Shown here piece by piece: positions 27,891-37,540 of a stretch of 64,000 nucleotides of DNA. Origin of the DNA: Neomesorhizobium sp963726065 (GTDB taxonomy: Bacteria; Pseudomonadota; Alphaproteobacteria; Rhizobiales; Rhizobiaceae); the NCBI GenBank assembly GCA_963726065.1, contig CAVSAU010000011.1, forward strand, positions 47,113 through 111,112. The letters are read 5' to 3'. A program made the translations under genes and the position numbers. Position 1 is the first letter of the stretch; every line of letters starts with the position of its first letter. The notes beneath the pieces were generated by a model, which did no database searches, was not told the DNA's origin, and was given only the letters and a program-made list of their open reading frames with translations.

Positions 27891-29044
27891 ATGGATAACA
27901 TGAACATGCCACGGATGAGGTTCCACAAGCTTGCCGCTCTGGTTGTGCTGGTCGCTTTCGCCGCCTGGATGGGAACCGGCAAGTTCTCGTCTGTCGGCAG
28001 CGCTGCAGCTGAAGCCGAACAGAAACCGGTCAAGCGGCGGAACAGCCAAAGGCCGCCCCTGCGGACGGTCGCGGTGGTTGCGCCGCCTCGCCTCCAGCAT
28101 GCACGCGCGATCCGCATTTCCGGCCACACCGAGGCCGAGAAGCGCGCGCTGCTTGCCATCCGCGTCATGGGCATCATCAAGGAGCTGCCGGTCAAGCAGG
28201 GCCAGCATGTCAACCGGGCGACCTCGTCATGCGACTCGACGCCGAGGACAAGGAAGCTGCCGTCGACATGGCGGAAACGCTGGTCACGCAGCGCCAGGCG
28301 GAAGCCGATGCCGCCGAGCGGCTGGTCAAGGGCGGCAACGCGCCCAAGCTGCAGGCCGATCAGGCGCGGGCCGCAGCTGGCTGCCGCCAAGGCGCAGCTC
28401 GAGACAGCCAAGGCCGAACTCGCCCGCAACGAGATCTATGCGCCGTTCAATGGCGTTATCGACCGCGTGCCGGTCGAGCGCGGCAGCGCCATCATGGCGG
28501 GCGGCGAAGTAGCGACACTGATCAATCTCGACCCGCTGCTGGCGATCGGCGAGGTCAGCGAGCGCGACCTGCAATATCTGAAGCTCGGCAACAACGCCGA
28601 CATCCGGCTGGTCAACGGCGAGACGGTCAAAGGCACGCTGCGTTACATCAGCCGCGACGCCTCGGCCGCCGACCCGCACCTTCCGCATCGAGGTGGCGAT
28701 CCCCAACGAGGACAAGCGGCTGCCGGCCGGCATGACTGCTGAGATCACGCTGCGGTCTGAACCTGTCGACGCGGTCGTGCTGCCGCGTTCGGTGGTGACG
28801 CTCGAGCAACGATGGCGATCTCGGCATCCGCGCCGTCGACAACGCCAACAAGGTGGGGTTTTTCCCGATCGACCTCATCGACGACACGCCGAGCGGATTG
28901 GTGCTCGGCGGCATCCCGTCCGACGCACGGGTCATCGTCATGGGCCAGGATCTGGTCAAGGAGGGCGATGAGGTGATCCCCGAGGCCGTCGACCCCGAAC
29001 TGGTCAAAAAGCTCGCCGGCCAAGCCGCCAGCGGCGTTAATTAG
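27891..29044 (+). pseudogene. RND efflux periplasmic adaptor subunit (membrane fusion protein), frameshifted
   Basis: A MdtA/AcrA-type adaptor linking the inner-membrane RND pump to the outer membrane. An N-terminal membrane anchor (LAALVVLVAFAAWMGTG) is followed by barrel-sandwich pieces HTEAEKRALLAIRVMGII, the hairpin LVTQRQAEADAAERLVKGG, AKAQLETAKAELARNEIYAP, FNGVIDRVPVERGSAIM and the C-terminal KVGFFPIDLIDDTPSGLVLG. Slips are near 28218, 28375, 28677 and 28806; from there the frame is intact to the stop at 29044. With only four indels it is less damaged than the genes before it. It is cotranscribed with the permease, 20 bases downstream. Confidence 0.85.
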
Positions 29045-29064
29045 GGACTCGACACAGGTCTGTC

Positions 29065-32000
29065 ATGGATATCGTCAAGCTTGCAATAAACAATGCGCGC
29101 CTGACGCTGTCGGTGCTGGTGTTCCTGCTGATCGCCGGGGCGCTTGCCTACCGCGCAGTGCCGAAGGAGGCTGAGCCCGACGTCGCGATTCCGATCATGT
29201 ACGTTTCCCTGATCTATCAGGGCATCTCCCCGGAGGACGCCGAGCGTCTTCTGCTGCGGCCGGTCGAGCAGCAGCTCAAGAATCTCAAGGGCCTCAAGGA
29301 GATGAAGTCGAACGCCTACCAGGGCGGCGCGAACGTCATCGTCGAGTTCGACCCTTCCGTGGATCTTGGCGACGCGCTCATCGAGACCCGCAACAAGGTC
29401 CAGGACGCCAAGCGTGATTTGCCGACCGGCGTCGAGGAGCCGACGGTCAACGAGGTGAACCTCTCCGAGTTCCCGGTGGTGTTCGTCACCCTGTCGGGCG
29501 ATATCCCCGAACGCGCGCTGACTGCCGCCGCCAAGGAACTGCAGGATCGCATCGAGGAAGTGCCCGGCGTGCTGGAAGCGCCGATCCAGGGCGCGCGCGA
29601 TGATATGGTCGAGGCAGTCATCGACCCGATGAAGCTTGCCTCCTATGATATGCGCCTCGACCAGTTGATCGAGGGGATCGGAGCGTCGAACAACCTTGTC
29701 GCGGCCGGTTCCATCGAAGGCGCCGAGGGTAAATACGCCATCAAGGTGCCGGCGCTGATCGAGACGCCGGAGGATGTCGCCAACCTCCCCGTGGTCGCCA
29801 GATCGGATGCCGTGGTGCGGGTGCAGGATCTGGCCACCGTGCGCTCGACCTTCGAGGATGCCGAAACGATCGCGCGTCTCGACGGCAAGCCGGCGATCGT
29901 GCTCGAGGTCAAGAAGCGCATCGGCGCCAATGTCGTCGAGACGATCGAAGGCGCCAAGAAGGTCGCTGACCGGTTCGTCGCCGACAGCAAGAAGACCCTG
30001 CCCGACCTGAAGGTGACGTACACGCAGGACAAGTCGATCTTCGTCAACCAGTTGCTGAACGACCTGCAGAACCACGTGCTGATCGCGGTCATCCTGGTCT
30101 TCATCGTCATTCTCTACGCGCTGTCCGGTCGCGCCTCGATGCTGATCGGCCTTGCCATCCCCTCCTCGTTCCTGATGGGCATCCTGGCGCTCGCGATGAT
30201 GGGATACACGATCAACATGATCGTGCTGTTCTCGCTGATCCTGGCGGTCGGCATGTTGGTCGACGACGCAATCATCGTCACCGAATATGCCGAGCGGCGC
30301 ATGTCGGAAGGCATGCCGAAGGCGCAGGCGTTCGAAGAAGCCGCAAAACGCATGGCTGGCCCGGTGATCGCAGCGACGCTGACCCGCATCGCCGCCTTCT
30401 CGCCGCTGCTGTTCTGGCCGGGCATCGTCGGCGACTTCATGAAATACCTGCCGATCACGCTGATCGTTACGCTTGCCGCATCGATGGCCTATGCGCTGAT
30501 CTTCGCGCCGTCGATCGGGGCGATCATCGGCAAGGCGCCGCTGCATACCGAGGAGGACAGGCGCGACGGTCTTTACATGGCGGTGGTGAAGAAGGCGGTG
30601 CACTATCCGGTGACGGCGCTGCTGCTGACGGTCGCGCTGCTCAGCGGCGGCTTCTATGCCTATGTGAAATACGGCAACGGCGTCGAGTTCTTCCCCACCG
30701 TCGAACCGGACTATGGCCTGCTCTATGTCCATGCCCGCGGCAATCTTTCGCTGGAAGAGATGGATATCGCCACACGCGAAGCGGAGCGCCGTATCCTCGG
30801 ATGGCCTGGCATCAAGTCGGTCTATACGCGTGTCGGCAAGACGCGCGGCGGCCAGGACATCCCGGAAGACGTCGTCGGCGTCATCAACTACGAGTTCATC
30901 GACTGGCGCGAGCGCAAGTCGGCACATGACATTCTCGACGATCTGCGTGTCGCCATGGCCGGCATTCCGGGCGTCGATGTCGAGGTTCGCGTGCCGGATG
31001 CTGGTCCCCCTACCGGCAAGCCGGTCCAGGTTCAGCTTTCCGCGGTCGATCCGACGGGGCTGAACGACTATGCCAAGCAGGTGGCTGCTGCTGTCGCCAA
31101 GGTGCCTGGTGTCATCGACCTGTCGGATGGCCTGCCGCCGCCCGGGGTCGACTGGGCGCTCGAAGTCGACCGCGCCAAGGCTGCTCAATACGGCGTCAGT
31201 CCACTCGCCGTCGGCACGGTCGTGCAACTGGTGACGACCGGCCTCAAGCTGACGGAATATCGGCCCGCGGGCGTCGACGACGCGGTCGATATTCGCCTTC
31301 GCTTGCCGGAAGACCGCCGCACGCTGGCCGCTCTCGACCAGTTGCGTGTCGAGACTGCCGACGGTTCGGTGCCGATATCGAACTTCGTCACTCGCAGGCC
31401 GGAATCGACCGTCGGCATCCTGAACCGCATCGACGGCAAGCGCACCATCACCATCCAGGCCAACGTCGCCAATGGCTTCCAGGTTGCGGAGGTCCAGGCG
31501 GCGGTCACCAAAGTCGTTGGGGACATGGCCAAGCCGGGTGTCGACTGGAAGCTGGCCGGTTCGAATGAGGACAGCGCGGAAGCCGCCTCCTTCCTCACCA
31601 ATGCCTTTGGTGCGGCGATGTTCCTGATCTTCATCGTGCTGCTCGCGCAGTTCAACAAGTTCACCAGCGTCGTGCTGGTGCTGACCTGCGTTGTCATGGC
31701 GATCGTCGGCGCGCTGCTCGGCATGCTCGCGACAGGTCAGACCTTCGTCATCGTGATGTCCGGCATCGGTTTCATCGCGCTGGCCGGTGTTGTGGTGAAC
31801 AACAACATCGTTCTGATCGATACCTACGACCGGCTTCGGGAGGAGGGCTGGAAAAAATACGATGCGGTCCTGCAGACCTGCCGCGAGCGCGCCCGTCCGG
31901 TGGTTCTGACCGCTGTCTCCGCGATCCTCGGCGTTCTGCCGATCGCCTTCGGCCTCGGGCTTGAAATCTTCCACCAGGAGACGACGATCAACGCGCCGTC

Positions 32001-32244
32001 GACGCAGTGGTGGATCGCGCTGTCGTCGGCGATCGTCTTCGGCCTTTCCTTCGCGACGGTACTGACCCTCGTGGTGACACCTTCGATGCTGATGGTGTTC
32101 ACCCGCGACACCCGCAAGGCGGGCGATGTCGGCTGGCTCGGGAAGATCAAGAAGCGGATCTTCGGGCGCGCAAAAACGGTCGATGTGCCGGCGCCTGTGG
32201 GACCGGTCAAGCCTAAAGTCGCCTATCCGAAGGCTGCCGAGTAG
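29065..32244 (+). CDS. RND-family efflux transporter permease
   Basis: A 1059-residue proton-driven inner-membrane pump of the AcrB/MdtB type. Helix 1 is at 15-33, the large periplasmic porter domain follows (YQGGANVIVEFDPSVDLGDA), then helices 2-6 with the proton-relay pair D400-D401 in GMLVDDAIIV, the second periplasmic domain, and the C-terminal helices with GVVVNNNIVLIDTYDRLREEG. It ends in a basic cytoplasmic tail. The frame is fully intact, in contrast to everything just upstream. It needs the adaptor at 27891 and an outer-membrane channel that is not encoded here. Substrate is unknown. Confidence 0.93.
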   Translation: MDIVKLAINNARLTLSVLVFLLIAGALAYRAVPKEAEPDVAIPIMYVSLIYQGISPEDAERLLLRPVEQQLKNLKGLKEMKSNAYQGGANVIVEFDPSVDLGDALIETRNKVQDAKRDLPTGVEEPTVNEVNLSEFPVVFVTLSGDIPERALTAAAKELQDRIEEVPGVLEAPIQGARDDMVEAVIDPMKLASYDMRLDQLIEGIGASNNLVAAGSIEGAEGKYAIKVPALIETPEDVANLPVVARSDAVVRVQDLATVRSTFEDAETIARLDGKPAIVLEVKKRIGANVVETIEGAKKVADRFVADSKKTLPDLKVTYTQDKSIFVNQLLNDLQNHVLIAVILVFIVILYALSGRASMLIGLAIPSSFLMGILALAMMGYTINMIVLFSLILAVGMLVDDAIIVTEYAERRMSEGMPKAQAFEEAAKRMAGPVIAATLTRIAAFSPLLFWPGIVGDFMKYLPITLIVTLAASMAYALIFAPSIGAIIGKAPLHTEEDRRDGLYMAVVKKAVHYPVTALLLTVALLSGGFYAYVKYGNGVEFFPTVEPDYGLLYVHARGNLSLEEMDIATREAERRILGWPGIKSVYTRVGKTRGGQDIPEDVVGVINYEFIDWRERKSAHDILDDLRVAMAGIPGVDVEVRVPDAGPPTGKPVQVQLSAVDPTGLNDYAKQVAAAVAKVPGVIDLSDGLPPPGVDWALEVDRAKAAQYGVSPLAVGTVVQLVTTGLKLTEYRPAGVDDAVDIRLRLPEDRRTLAALDQLRVETADGSVPISNFVTRRPESTVGILNRIDGKRTITIQANVANGFQVAEVQAAVTKVVGDMAKPGVDWKLAGSNEDSAEAASFLTNAFGAAMFLIFIVLLAQFNKFTSVVLVLTCVVMAIVGALLGMLATGQTFVIVMSGIGFIALAGVVVNNNIVLIDTYDRLREEGWKKYDAVLQTCRERARPVVLTAVSAILGVLPIAFGLGLEIFHQETTINAPSTQWWIALSSAIVFGLSFATVLTLVVTPSMLMVFTRDTRKAGDVGWLGKIKKRIFGRAKTVDVPAPVGPVKPKVAYPKAAE

Positions 32245-32278
32245 AAGCCGGCCAACTGCTGTAAGGCGCCTGAATCAA

Positions 32279-32309
32279 CGAAGCCCGCGGGAACCTCCCG
32301 TGGGCTTCG
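32279..32309 (+). terminator. Strong hairpin after the RND permease
   Basis: CGAAGCCCGCGGG-AACCT-CCCGTGGGCTTCG: 13-base arms with one G-T wobble, 35 bases after the permease stop. No T-run follows, so it may be a terminator helped by another factor or an mRNA 3' stabiliser. Confidence 0.6.
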
Positions 32310-32353
32310 TGCATTGTCGCTGTATTGCAAAACCGTTTCCAAGGGGAATTTCG

Positions 32354-32512
32354 ATGACGCTCGGCACCATTCTGATCATCATTCTCATACTTATCCTGCT
32401 TGGAGCCATACCCGCGTGGCCGCATTCGGCAGGCTGGGGCTACGGGCCGTCCGGCATTGTCGGCGTGATCCTGGTCGTGTTGCTGATCCTGGTCCTGATG
32501 GGCAGAATCTGA
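32354..32512 (+). CDS. DUF3309-family small membrane peptide (52 aa)
   Basis: A 52-residue protein with two hydrophobic segments: TLGTILIIILILILLGAIP at the N-terminus and VGVILVVLLILVLMGRI at the C-terminus, joined by WPHSAGWGYGPSG. This is the standard DUF3309 layout, a widespread proteobacterial peptide of unknown function. The ATG follows AAGGGGAATTTCG, a good ribosome binding site. It is probably transcribed alone. Confidence 0.85.
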   Translation: MTLGTILIIILILILLGAIPAWPHSAGWGYGPSGIVGVILVVLLILVLMGRI

Positions 32513-32567
32513 CAAATGAGCCTGGCTTTCGCGAACGCGCTGCCTGAAGCAGCGCGTTCTTGCGCGT

Positions 32568-33758
32568 TCAGATAGGCACCGGATCCTGTACGGTGTCGTG
32601 GTTGAGATCGGCGGAGCGGGTGAGGCCCGACATCAGGAACACCAGCATCAGCAACAGCGCCACCGCGACGTAGACAGGCGAGAAGCCTACCTTGCCGCCG
32701 ACAAAGCCGATCAGCGACGGGGCGACGAGGATGCCGGAATACCCCATCGTGGTGACGACGCTCATGCCGGCGCCCGAGCTCAGCCCGGGATGGTTGCCTG
32801 CCGCCGAAAACAGGATCGGCACCATGTTGGCGATGCCAAGGCCGCAGAATGCAAATGCCGCAATCGACACCCACGGCCAGGGCGCGAGGCCGGCGACCAG
32901 CATTCCGGCCGCCGAGATGACCGCCGAAACCCGAAACGTGGCGACCGCGCCGTAGCGGTTGCGGATACCGTCGCCGGCAAAGCGCATGATGGCCATGGCG
33001 CCGGAAAAGAACGCAAATGCAAAACCCGCCGTCGCGATGTCGGTGCCAAGCTCCTGGCGTAGGTAGAGTGCGGCCCAATCCAGCACCGCGCCTTCAGAGT
33101 TCATGCACAGAAGCGCCATGAAACCGATGACGTAGATCATGGGGTCGCGCGGCAGCGAAAAGGTCTTGTGTTGCTGCGCCATCGGCTGATCGTCGCGAAC
33201 GACATAGCGGAATGCCAGGCCGATGCCGACCAACGCAATCATCGTGACCATGAGAGCATGGGACAGGTGCCCATAGTTCTGGATCAGGATCCCGCCGATG
33301 CCGCCGCCGACGAAGCCGCCCAGGCTCCAGAAACCGTGAGAGGACGACATGACTGCCCGTGCCAGCTTCCGTTCAACCACGACGGCGTTGGAGTTCATCG
33401 AAACGTCCATGGCGCCGATGGAGCCGCCAAACAGGAATAGCGCCCCCGCTGCCAGCGCTACATTGGGCGCCAGCGCGACGATCAGCAGGCCGAAGATCGC
33501 GGCGGTGGCAAAAAGCCGGAGCACGCGCTGCGAACCGTAACGCGCTATGAGATGGCCCGCCGCCACCATGGCGACCACTGCGCCGAGGCCGAAACACAGG
33601 ATCAGCAGGCCCAGCGTGAACTCGGTGATGGCGAGTCGGCTCGCGAATTCGGGGATCTGCGGCGCCCAGCTGCCGAGAATGAAACCGTTGATGAAGAACA
33701 TCGCCGCGATGGCCCAACGTCCGCGTACTGCCGCTTGCATGGCGTTGGTGGTATCCAT
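32568..33758 (-). CDS. MFS transporter
   Basis: A 396-residue major facilitator with about 12 membrane helices. The first helix is FFINGFILGSWAPQIPEFA, and the inter-helix 2-3 motif is GHLIARYGSQRVLR. The sequence resembles the fucose-permease/YbjJ-like branch of sugar or drug transporters; the substrate is unknown. The ATG at 33758 gives the expected N-terminus; the frame is open further upstream, but that part lies in non-coding sequence. A LacI-type palindrome sits 42 bases before the start. Confidence 0.85.
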   Translation of the reverse strand: MDTTNAMQAAVRGRWAIAAMFFINGFILGSWAPQIPEFASRLAITEFTLGLLILCFGLGAVVAMVAAGHLIARYGSQRVLRLFATAAIFGLLIVALAPNVALAAGALFLFGGSIGAMDVSMNSNAVVVERKLARAVMSSSHGFWSLGGFVGGGIGGILIQNYGHLSHALMVTMIALVGIGLAFRYVVRDDQPMAQQHKTFSLPRDPMIYVIGFMALLCMNSEGAVLDWAALYLRQELGTDIATAGFAFAFFSGAMAIMRFAGDGIRNRYGAVATFRVSAVISAAGMLVAGLAPWPWVSIAAFAFCGLGIANMVPILFSAAGNHPGLSSGAGMSVVTTMGYSGILVAPSLIGFVGGKVGFSPVYVAVALLLMLVFLMSGLTRSADLNHDTVQDPVPI

Positions 33759-33799
33759 GGACAGAAATCCTGACAGGAGGTAAGGAATTGCAAAATAAC

Positions 33800-33811
33800 T
33801 AAATCGATTTA
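33800..33811. promoter_or_regulatory. 12-bp palindrome upstream of the MFS gene
   Basis: TAAATCGATTTA, perfect and centred on CG, 42 bases upstream of the MFS start codon. The form is common for LacI-family operators, but no LacI regulator is in the window. Confidence 0.3.
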
Positions 33812-33897
33812 ATCGACAGTCAACCGCCGCAATCGCGGATTCTGTTGAGCCAGCTTCACCCTGCGCAACACTTCGCGTGGCAGGGCGCAATCTTCCG

Positions 33898-36800
33898 TCA
33901 GCCGAATACCACCAGCAGGTCTTTCGCGTCGATCTGGTCACCGGTGCGCACCAACACCTCCGCAACCGTGCCGTCGCGCTCCGCGTGCAGGGCGGTTTCC
34001 ATCTTCATCGCCTCTATCGACAGCAGGACATCGCCTGCCTTGACGGACTGTCCGGTCGATACGGCGAGTGTCGAAACCACACCTGGCATCGGTGCGCCGA
34101 CATGCGCTTCATTGCCGGGCTCTACCTTGCGCCTTGCCTTGGCGGCTGAGCCACCATGCGCGCGGTCGGGAACCTTGACGCGGCGCGGCTGGCCGTTCAG
34201 CTCGAAGAACACGGTCACCATGCCCTTGTCGTCGACTTCGCCGATGGCGAAGCACCGGATGACCAGCGTCTTGCCACGTTCGAGGTCGACGAAAATTTCG
34301 TCCTGCGGTTTCATGCCGTAGAAATAGACGGGCGTCGGCAACACGCTGACCGGACCGTAGGTTTCCTGGGCGCCGGCAAAGTCGGTGAACACCTTCGGAT
34401 ACATCAACCAAGAGGCGAATTCGAACTCGGTAAGCTTGCGCTCCAGCTTCGCTTCGATCTCAGCGCGGCTCGCCTCGAGATCAGCCTCCTTGAGCAGCGA
34501 GCCGGGGCGGGCGGTGATCGGCTTCTCGCCCTTCAGCACCTTTTTCTGAAGGTCCTTGGGCCAGCCTCCAGGCGATTGGCCGAGATCGCCGCGCAGCATA
34601 GACACCACCGAATCCGGGAAGGCGATATCCTTAGCCGGGTTCTCGACATCGGCAACGGTCAGGTCCTGGCTGACCATCATCAGCGCCATGTCGCCGACAA
34701 CCTTGGAGGATGGGGTGACCTTGACGATGTCCCCAAACATCAGGTTGACGTCGTGATAGGCTTGCGCCACTTCGTGCCAGCGCGTCTCCAGCCCGAGGGA
34801 ACGCGCCTGCTCCTTGAGGTTGGTGAACTGACCCCCGGGCATCTCGTGCAGGTAAACCTCCGACGCCGGGCCCTTGAGGTCGCTTTCGAACGCCGCGTAC
34901 TGGTTGCGCACCGCTTCCCAATAGAAAGAAATGCGGCGAATCCATGCCGGGTCGAGACCTGGATCGCGCTCATGGCCGCGCAACGCCTCGACGATGGAGC
35001 CCAGGCATGGTTGCGAGGTGTTGCCTGAAAACGAATCCATCGCAGCGTCGATGACATCGGCGCCGTTCTCGACCGCCGCCAGCACGGAAGCCGCGGCGAT
35101 GCCTGACGTGTCGTGCGTGTGGAAGTGGATGGGCAGGTCGGTCGCCTCGCGCAACGCCTTGAACAGCACGCGCGCCGCCCCGGGCTTCAACAGTCCCGCC
35201 ATGTCCTTGACGGCGATGATGTGGGCGCCGGCGGCTTCCAGTTCCCTGGTGATGCCGACATAGTAGTTGAGGTCGTATTTGGCGCGGTCGGGATCGAGAA
35301 TGTTGCCGGTGTAGCAGATCGCCGCTTCGCAGAGCTTATTCTCCTCGATCACCGCGTCCATGGCGACGCGCATGTTATTGACCCAGTTGAGGCAATCGAA
35401 CACCCGGAAGAGGTCGATGCCGCCGAGCGCTGCCTGCTTGACGAAGTGTTTCACCACATTGTCGGGATAGTTGGTGTAGCCGACACCGTTGGCGCCACGC
35501 AGCAGCATCTGCAAAAGGATATTGGGTGCGCGGCGGCGCACCAGCGCCAGCCGCTCCCAGGGGTCTTCGGTCAGGAAGCGCATGGAAACGTCGAAGGTGG
35601 CGCCGCCCCAGCATTCCAGCGAGAAGAGGTTGGGCAAGGTGCGTGCATAGGCGCCGGCAATGCCGGCGATGTCGTGTGTGCGCATGCGCGTCGCCAGCAG
35701 CGACTGGTGGCCGTCACGCATCGTCGTGTCGGTGACCAGCACGCGGTTCTGGTCGCGCATCCAGCCAGCGAACTTCTTCGGCCCGAGATCGTCGAGCAGC
35801 TGCTTGGTGCCGGCTGGCACCGAGCCGTTGACATAGGGCACCACCGGTGCCGCCGCCTCAGCGTTCGGCCTCGGGCGGCCGCGTGTTTCGGGGTGACCGT
35901 TGACGGTGACGTCGGCGAGGTAGTTCAACAGCTTGGTGGCGCGGTCCTGCCGCTTAACCTGGGCGAACAGTTCCGGTGTCGTGTCGATGAACTTCGTCGT
36001 GTAGGAATTGTCGCGGAAGGCCCGGTGCGTGATGATCGCTTCGAGAAATGTGAGGTTGGTCGCCACGCCGCGGATGCGGAACTCGCGCAAGGCGCGATGC
36101 ATGCGGGCAATCGCCTCCTGCGGCGTCGGCGCCCATGCGGTCACCTTTTCCAGCAGCGGGTCGTAGAAGCGAGTGATCACCGCGCCGGAATAGGCGGTGC
36201 CGCCGTCGAGGCGGATGCCGAAGCCCGTGGCGCCGCGATAGGCGGTGATGCGGCCATAGTCCGGGATGAAATTCTGCTCGGGATCTTCCGTCGTTATGCG
36301 GCACTGCAGAGCATGGCCGTTCAACCTGATATCCGCCTGCGCAGGCACGCCTGAAGCCGCCGAGCCGATTGCTTCGCCATCGAGGATGTGGATCTGCGCC
36401 TTGACGATGTCGATGCCGGTCACCTGTTCGGTGACGGTATGCTCGACCTGGATGCGCGGATTGACCTCGATGAAGTAGAATTTGCCGCTATCGGCGTCCA
36501 TCAGGAATTCGACCGTGCCTGCGCCCACATAATGGGTGGCGCGGGCGATCTTCAGCGCATGGGCGCAGAGTTCCTCGCGCTGGCTCTCGTCGAGATAGGG
36601 GGCTGGCGCACGCTCCACGACTTTCTGGTTGCGGCGCTGGATGGAGCAGTCGCGCTCGAAAAGGTGAACGGCGTTGCCATGTGTGTCGCCGAGCACCTGC
36701 ACCTCGACATGGCGGGCGCGCTCGATGAGCTTTTCAAGGTAGACCTCGTCCTTGCCGAAGGCGGCTTTCGCTTCACGCCTGGCTTCCGTCACTTCGCGGC

Positions 36801-37356
36801 TGAGGTCGGCTTCCGAGCGGATGGCGCGCATGCCACGACCGCCACCGCCCCAGGATGCCTTCAACATGACCGGGAAGCCGATCTTCGCAGCCATCTTCTT
36901 GATGGCGTCGAGGTCATCCGGCAGTGGCTCGGTCGCCGGAACCACGGGCACACCAACCTCGATGGCGAGGTTGCGCGCGGCGACCTTGTTGCCGAGCCGG
37001 CGCATCGTCTCCGGCGAAGGTCCGATAAAGGTGATGCCGTTGGCGGCGCAGGCCTCGGCAAATTCCGGGCTCTCCGACAGCAGACCGTAGCCGGGATGGA
37101 TCGCATCGGCGCCAGACTGCTTTGCCGCCCGGATTACTTCGTCGATCGACAGGTAACTTTCGATCGGGCCGAGATCCTTGGAAAGGTGAGGGCCACGCCC
37201 GACCTGGTAGGATTCGTCCGCCTTGAAGCGGTGCAGGGAATATTTGTCTTCCTCCGCCCAGATGGCGACCGTTTTGATGCCGAGTTCGTTGGCTGCGCGA
37301 AAGACGCGGATCGCGATCTCGGAACGGTTGGCGACAAGAATCTTGGCTATCGGCAC
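33898..37356 (-). CDS. pyc: Pyruvate carboxylase
   Basis: A 1152-residue single-chain biotin enzyme that carboxylates pyruvate to oxaloacetate to refill the TCA cycle. In order: biotin carboxylase domain (KILVANRSEIAIRVFRAA at the start, KASWGGGGRGMR ATP-grasp loop, FIEVNPRIQVEH), carboxyltransferase domain (TTMRDGHQSLLATRMRT, HFHTHDTSG), and the biotin carrier domain with the modified lysine K1118 in EAMKMET. Length is normal. The start is a GTG with GGAG nine bases upstream. It is monocistronic. Confidence 0.97.
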   Translation of the reverse strand: MPIAKILVANRSEIAIRVFRAANELGIKTVAIWAEEDKYSLHRFKADESYQVGRGPHLSKDLGPIESYLSIDEVIRAAKQSGADAIHPGYGLLSESPEFAEACAANGITFIGPSPETMRRLGNKVAARNLAIEVGVPVVPATEPLPDDLDAIKKMAAKIGFPVMLKASWGGGGRGMRAIRSEADLSREVTEARREAKAAFGKDEVYLEKLIERARHVEVQVLGDTHGNAVHLFERDCSIQRRNQKVVERAPAPYLDESQREELCAHALKIARATHYVGAGTVEFLMDADSGKFYFIEVNPRIQVEHTVTEQVTGIDIVKAQIHILDGEAIGSAASGVPAQADIRLNGHALQCRITTEDPEQNFIPDYGRITAYRGATGFGIRLDGGTAYSGAVITRFYDPLLEKVTAWAPTPQEAIARMHRALREFRIRGVATNLTFLEAIITHRAFRDNSYTTKFIDTTPELFAQVKRQDRATKLLNYLADVTVNGHPETRGRPRPNAEAAAPVVPYVNGSVPAGTKQLLDDLGPKKFAGWMRDQNRVLVTDTTMRDGHQSLLATRMRTHDIAGIAGAYARTLPNLFSLECWGGATFDVSMRFLTEDPWERLALVRRRAPNILLQMLLRGANGVGYTNYPDNVVKHFVKQAALGGIDLFRVFDCLNWVNNMRVAMDAVIEENKLCEAAICYTGNILDPDRAKYDLNYYVGITRELEAAGAHIIAVKDMAGLLKPGAARVLFKALREATDLPIHFHTHDTSGIAAASVLAAVENGADVIDAAMDSFSGNTSQPCLGSIVEALRGHERDPGLDPAWIRRISFYWEAVRNQYAAFESDLKGPASEVYLHEMPGGQFTNLKEQARSLGLETRWHEVAQAYHDVNLMFGDIVKVTPSSKVVGDMALMMVSQDLTVADVENPAKDIAFPDSVVSMLRGDLGQSPGGWPKDLQKKVLKGEKPITARPGSLLKEADLEASRAEIEAKLERKLTEFEFASWLMYPKVFTDFAGAQETYGPVSVLPTPVYFYGMKPQDEIFVDLERGKTLVIRCFAIGEVDDKGMVTVFFELNGQPRRVKVPDRAHGGSAAKARRKVEPGNEAHVGAPMPGVVSTLAVSTGQSVKAGDVLLSIEAMKMETALHAERDGTVAEVLVRTGDQIDAKDLLVVFG

Positions 37357-37483
37357 GAACGCACTCCAGGCACCGGCTTGGCAGAGAACGGCTAATCAAT
37401 AGCTAGAAAATGCTGCAGTGCAAACAAAATAAGCAGCGGAACTCAATCGATTGAAATCGAGCAACATGGCGGACTGGCGCGAA

Positions 37484-37517
37484 AGAAAAATGCCCGGCGC
37501 GGAGCGCCGGGCATCTC
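37484..37517 (-). terminator. Rho-independent terminator of the liv operon
   Basis: On the minus strand GCCCGGCGC-TCCG-GCGCCGGGC is followed by ATTTTTCTTTC. It lies 24 bases after the livK stop and ends the livHMGF-livK transcription unit. Confidence 0.9.
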
Positions 37518-37540
37518 TAAGACAAGAGAAGTCAGAAAAC

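Noticed and set aside
29041..31974. A 977-codon open frame on the minus strand opposite the RND permease
   Set aside because: Low-information His/Asp/Arg-rich sequence antisense to a clear AcrB-type pump; a codon-bias artefact.
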